From: JBJKRF01 sp046704785
Lineage (GTDB): Bacteria > Chloroflexota > Anaerolineae > Anaerolineales > Villigracilaceae
Direction of reading: 5' to 3'
Assembly: GCA_046704785.1 (NCBI GenBank)
Contig: JBJKRF010000006.1
Coordinates: forward strand, 1-15,115
Length of the DNA stretch: 15,115 nt
This document shows, in pieces, positions 15,103 to 15,115 of the stretch (position 1 is its first letter; each line of letters opens with the position of its first letter). The notes beneath the pieces are model-generated. The model was given only the letters and a program-made list of their open reading frames with translations. It did not search any database and was not told the DNA's origin. The position numbers were made by a program, and so were the translations under genes.

Positions 15103-15115
15103 ATGTTCAAAAAGA
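15103..15115 (+). CDS. 5' end of an outward-facing gene (MFKK...), partial
   Basis: ATG at 15103 followed by TTC AAA AAG, then the window ends. GGAG at 15093-15096 is six bases upstream of the ATG, and TATAAT at 15067-15072 gives a short predicted leader of about 24 nt. It is identical to the gene start at the left edge but points the other way. The function cannot be read from four residues. Confidence 0.4.

Larger units (their letters stand above)
14996..15115. repeat. right arm of a 120-bp perfect inverted repeat
   Basis: Exact inverted copy of positions 8-127, running to the last base of the window, so it may continue outside. Its inner edge at 14996 is exactly where decarboxylase homology ends: the last sensible codon of that pseudogene is 14993-14995. 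This suggests that the repeat inserted into, or recombined with, the decarboxylase gene. The arm holds alternative hairpins: CTCCTC at 15043-15048 or CTCCTCC at 15026-15032 can each pair with GGAGGAG at 15055-15061. Confidence 0.95.

Overview
The window looks like bacterial chromosome or a metagenomic contig. The gene content fits Chloroflexota, probably Anaerolineae: an alpha-2-macroglobulin lipoprotein beside PBP1C, an Asp-box (BNR) lipoprotein, an ECF sigma factor without an anti-sigma partner, and a solute-binding protein lacking a signal peptide. That taxonomic call is an inference from gene content, not a measured result.

Layout. Positions 8-127 and 14996-15115 are a perfect 120-bp inverted repeat. 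Each copy faces outward and holds a consensus TATAAT box, a GGAG ribosome binding site and the first codons (MFKK) of a gene that leaves the window. Between the arms, from left to right: a signal-less solute-binding protein (170-1357) and pbpC (1398-3884) on the + strand; a 1992-residue alpha-2-macroglobulin lipoprotein (3900-9878) on the - strand, tail to tail with pbpC; a 539-bp divergent intergenic region; an OmpR-type response regulator and a histidine kinase on the + strand with overlapping start and stop codons; an Asp-box lipoprotein (12089-13402) and an ECF sigma factor (13482-14111) on the - strand; and a broken PLP-dependent decarboxylase (14293-14998) that ends exactly at the right repeat arm.

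How it fits together. PBP1C (peptidoglycan synthesis) and bacterial alpha-2-macroglobulin (protease trap) are a known genomic pair and are generally read as an envelope repair and defence module. Here they are convergent rather than in one operon. The two-component system starts divergently from the macroglobulin and may control it. The sigma factor and Asp-box lipoprotein probably form a second surface-related unit. Two near-identical palindromic sites (14 of 18 bases shared), one upstream of the response regulator and one upstream of the sigma factor, hint at a common regulator.

The simplest reading of the flanking repeat is two copies of a multicopy element, possibly an insertion sequence with an outward transposase, at which the assembly stopped. 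The repeat boundary lies exactly 127 bases from the left edge, which is a common assembly k-mer length. A composite element or an assembly fold-back are alternatives. No rRNA, tRNA or CRISPR array was seen.
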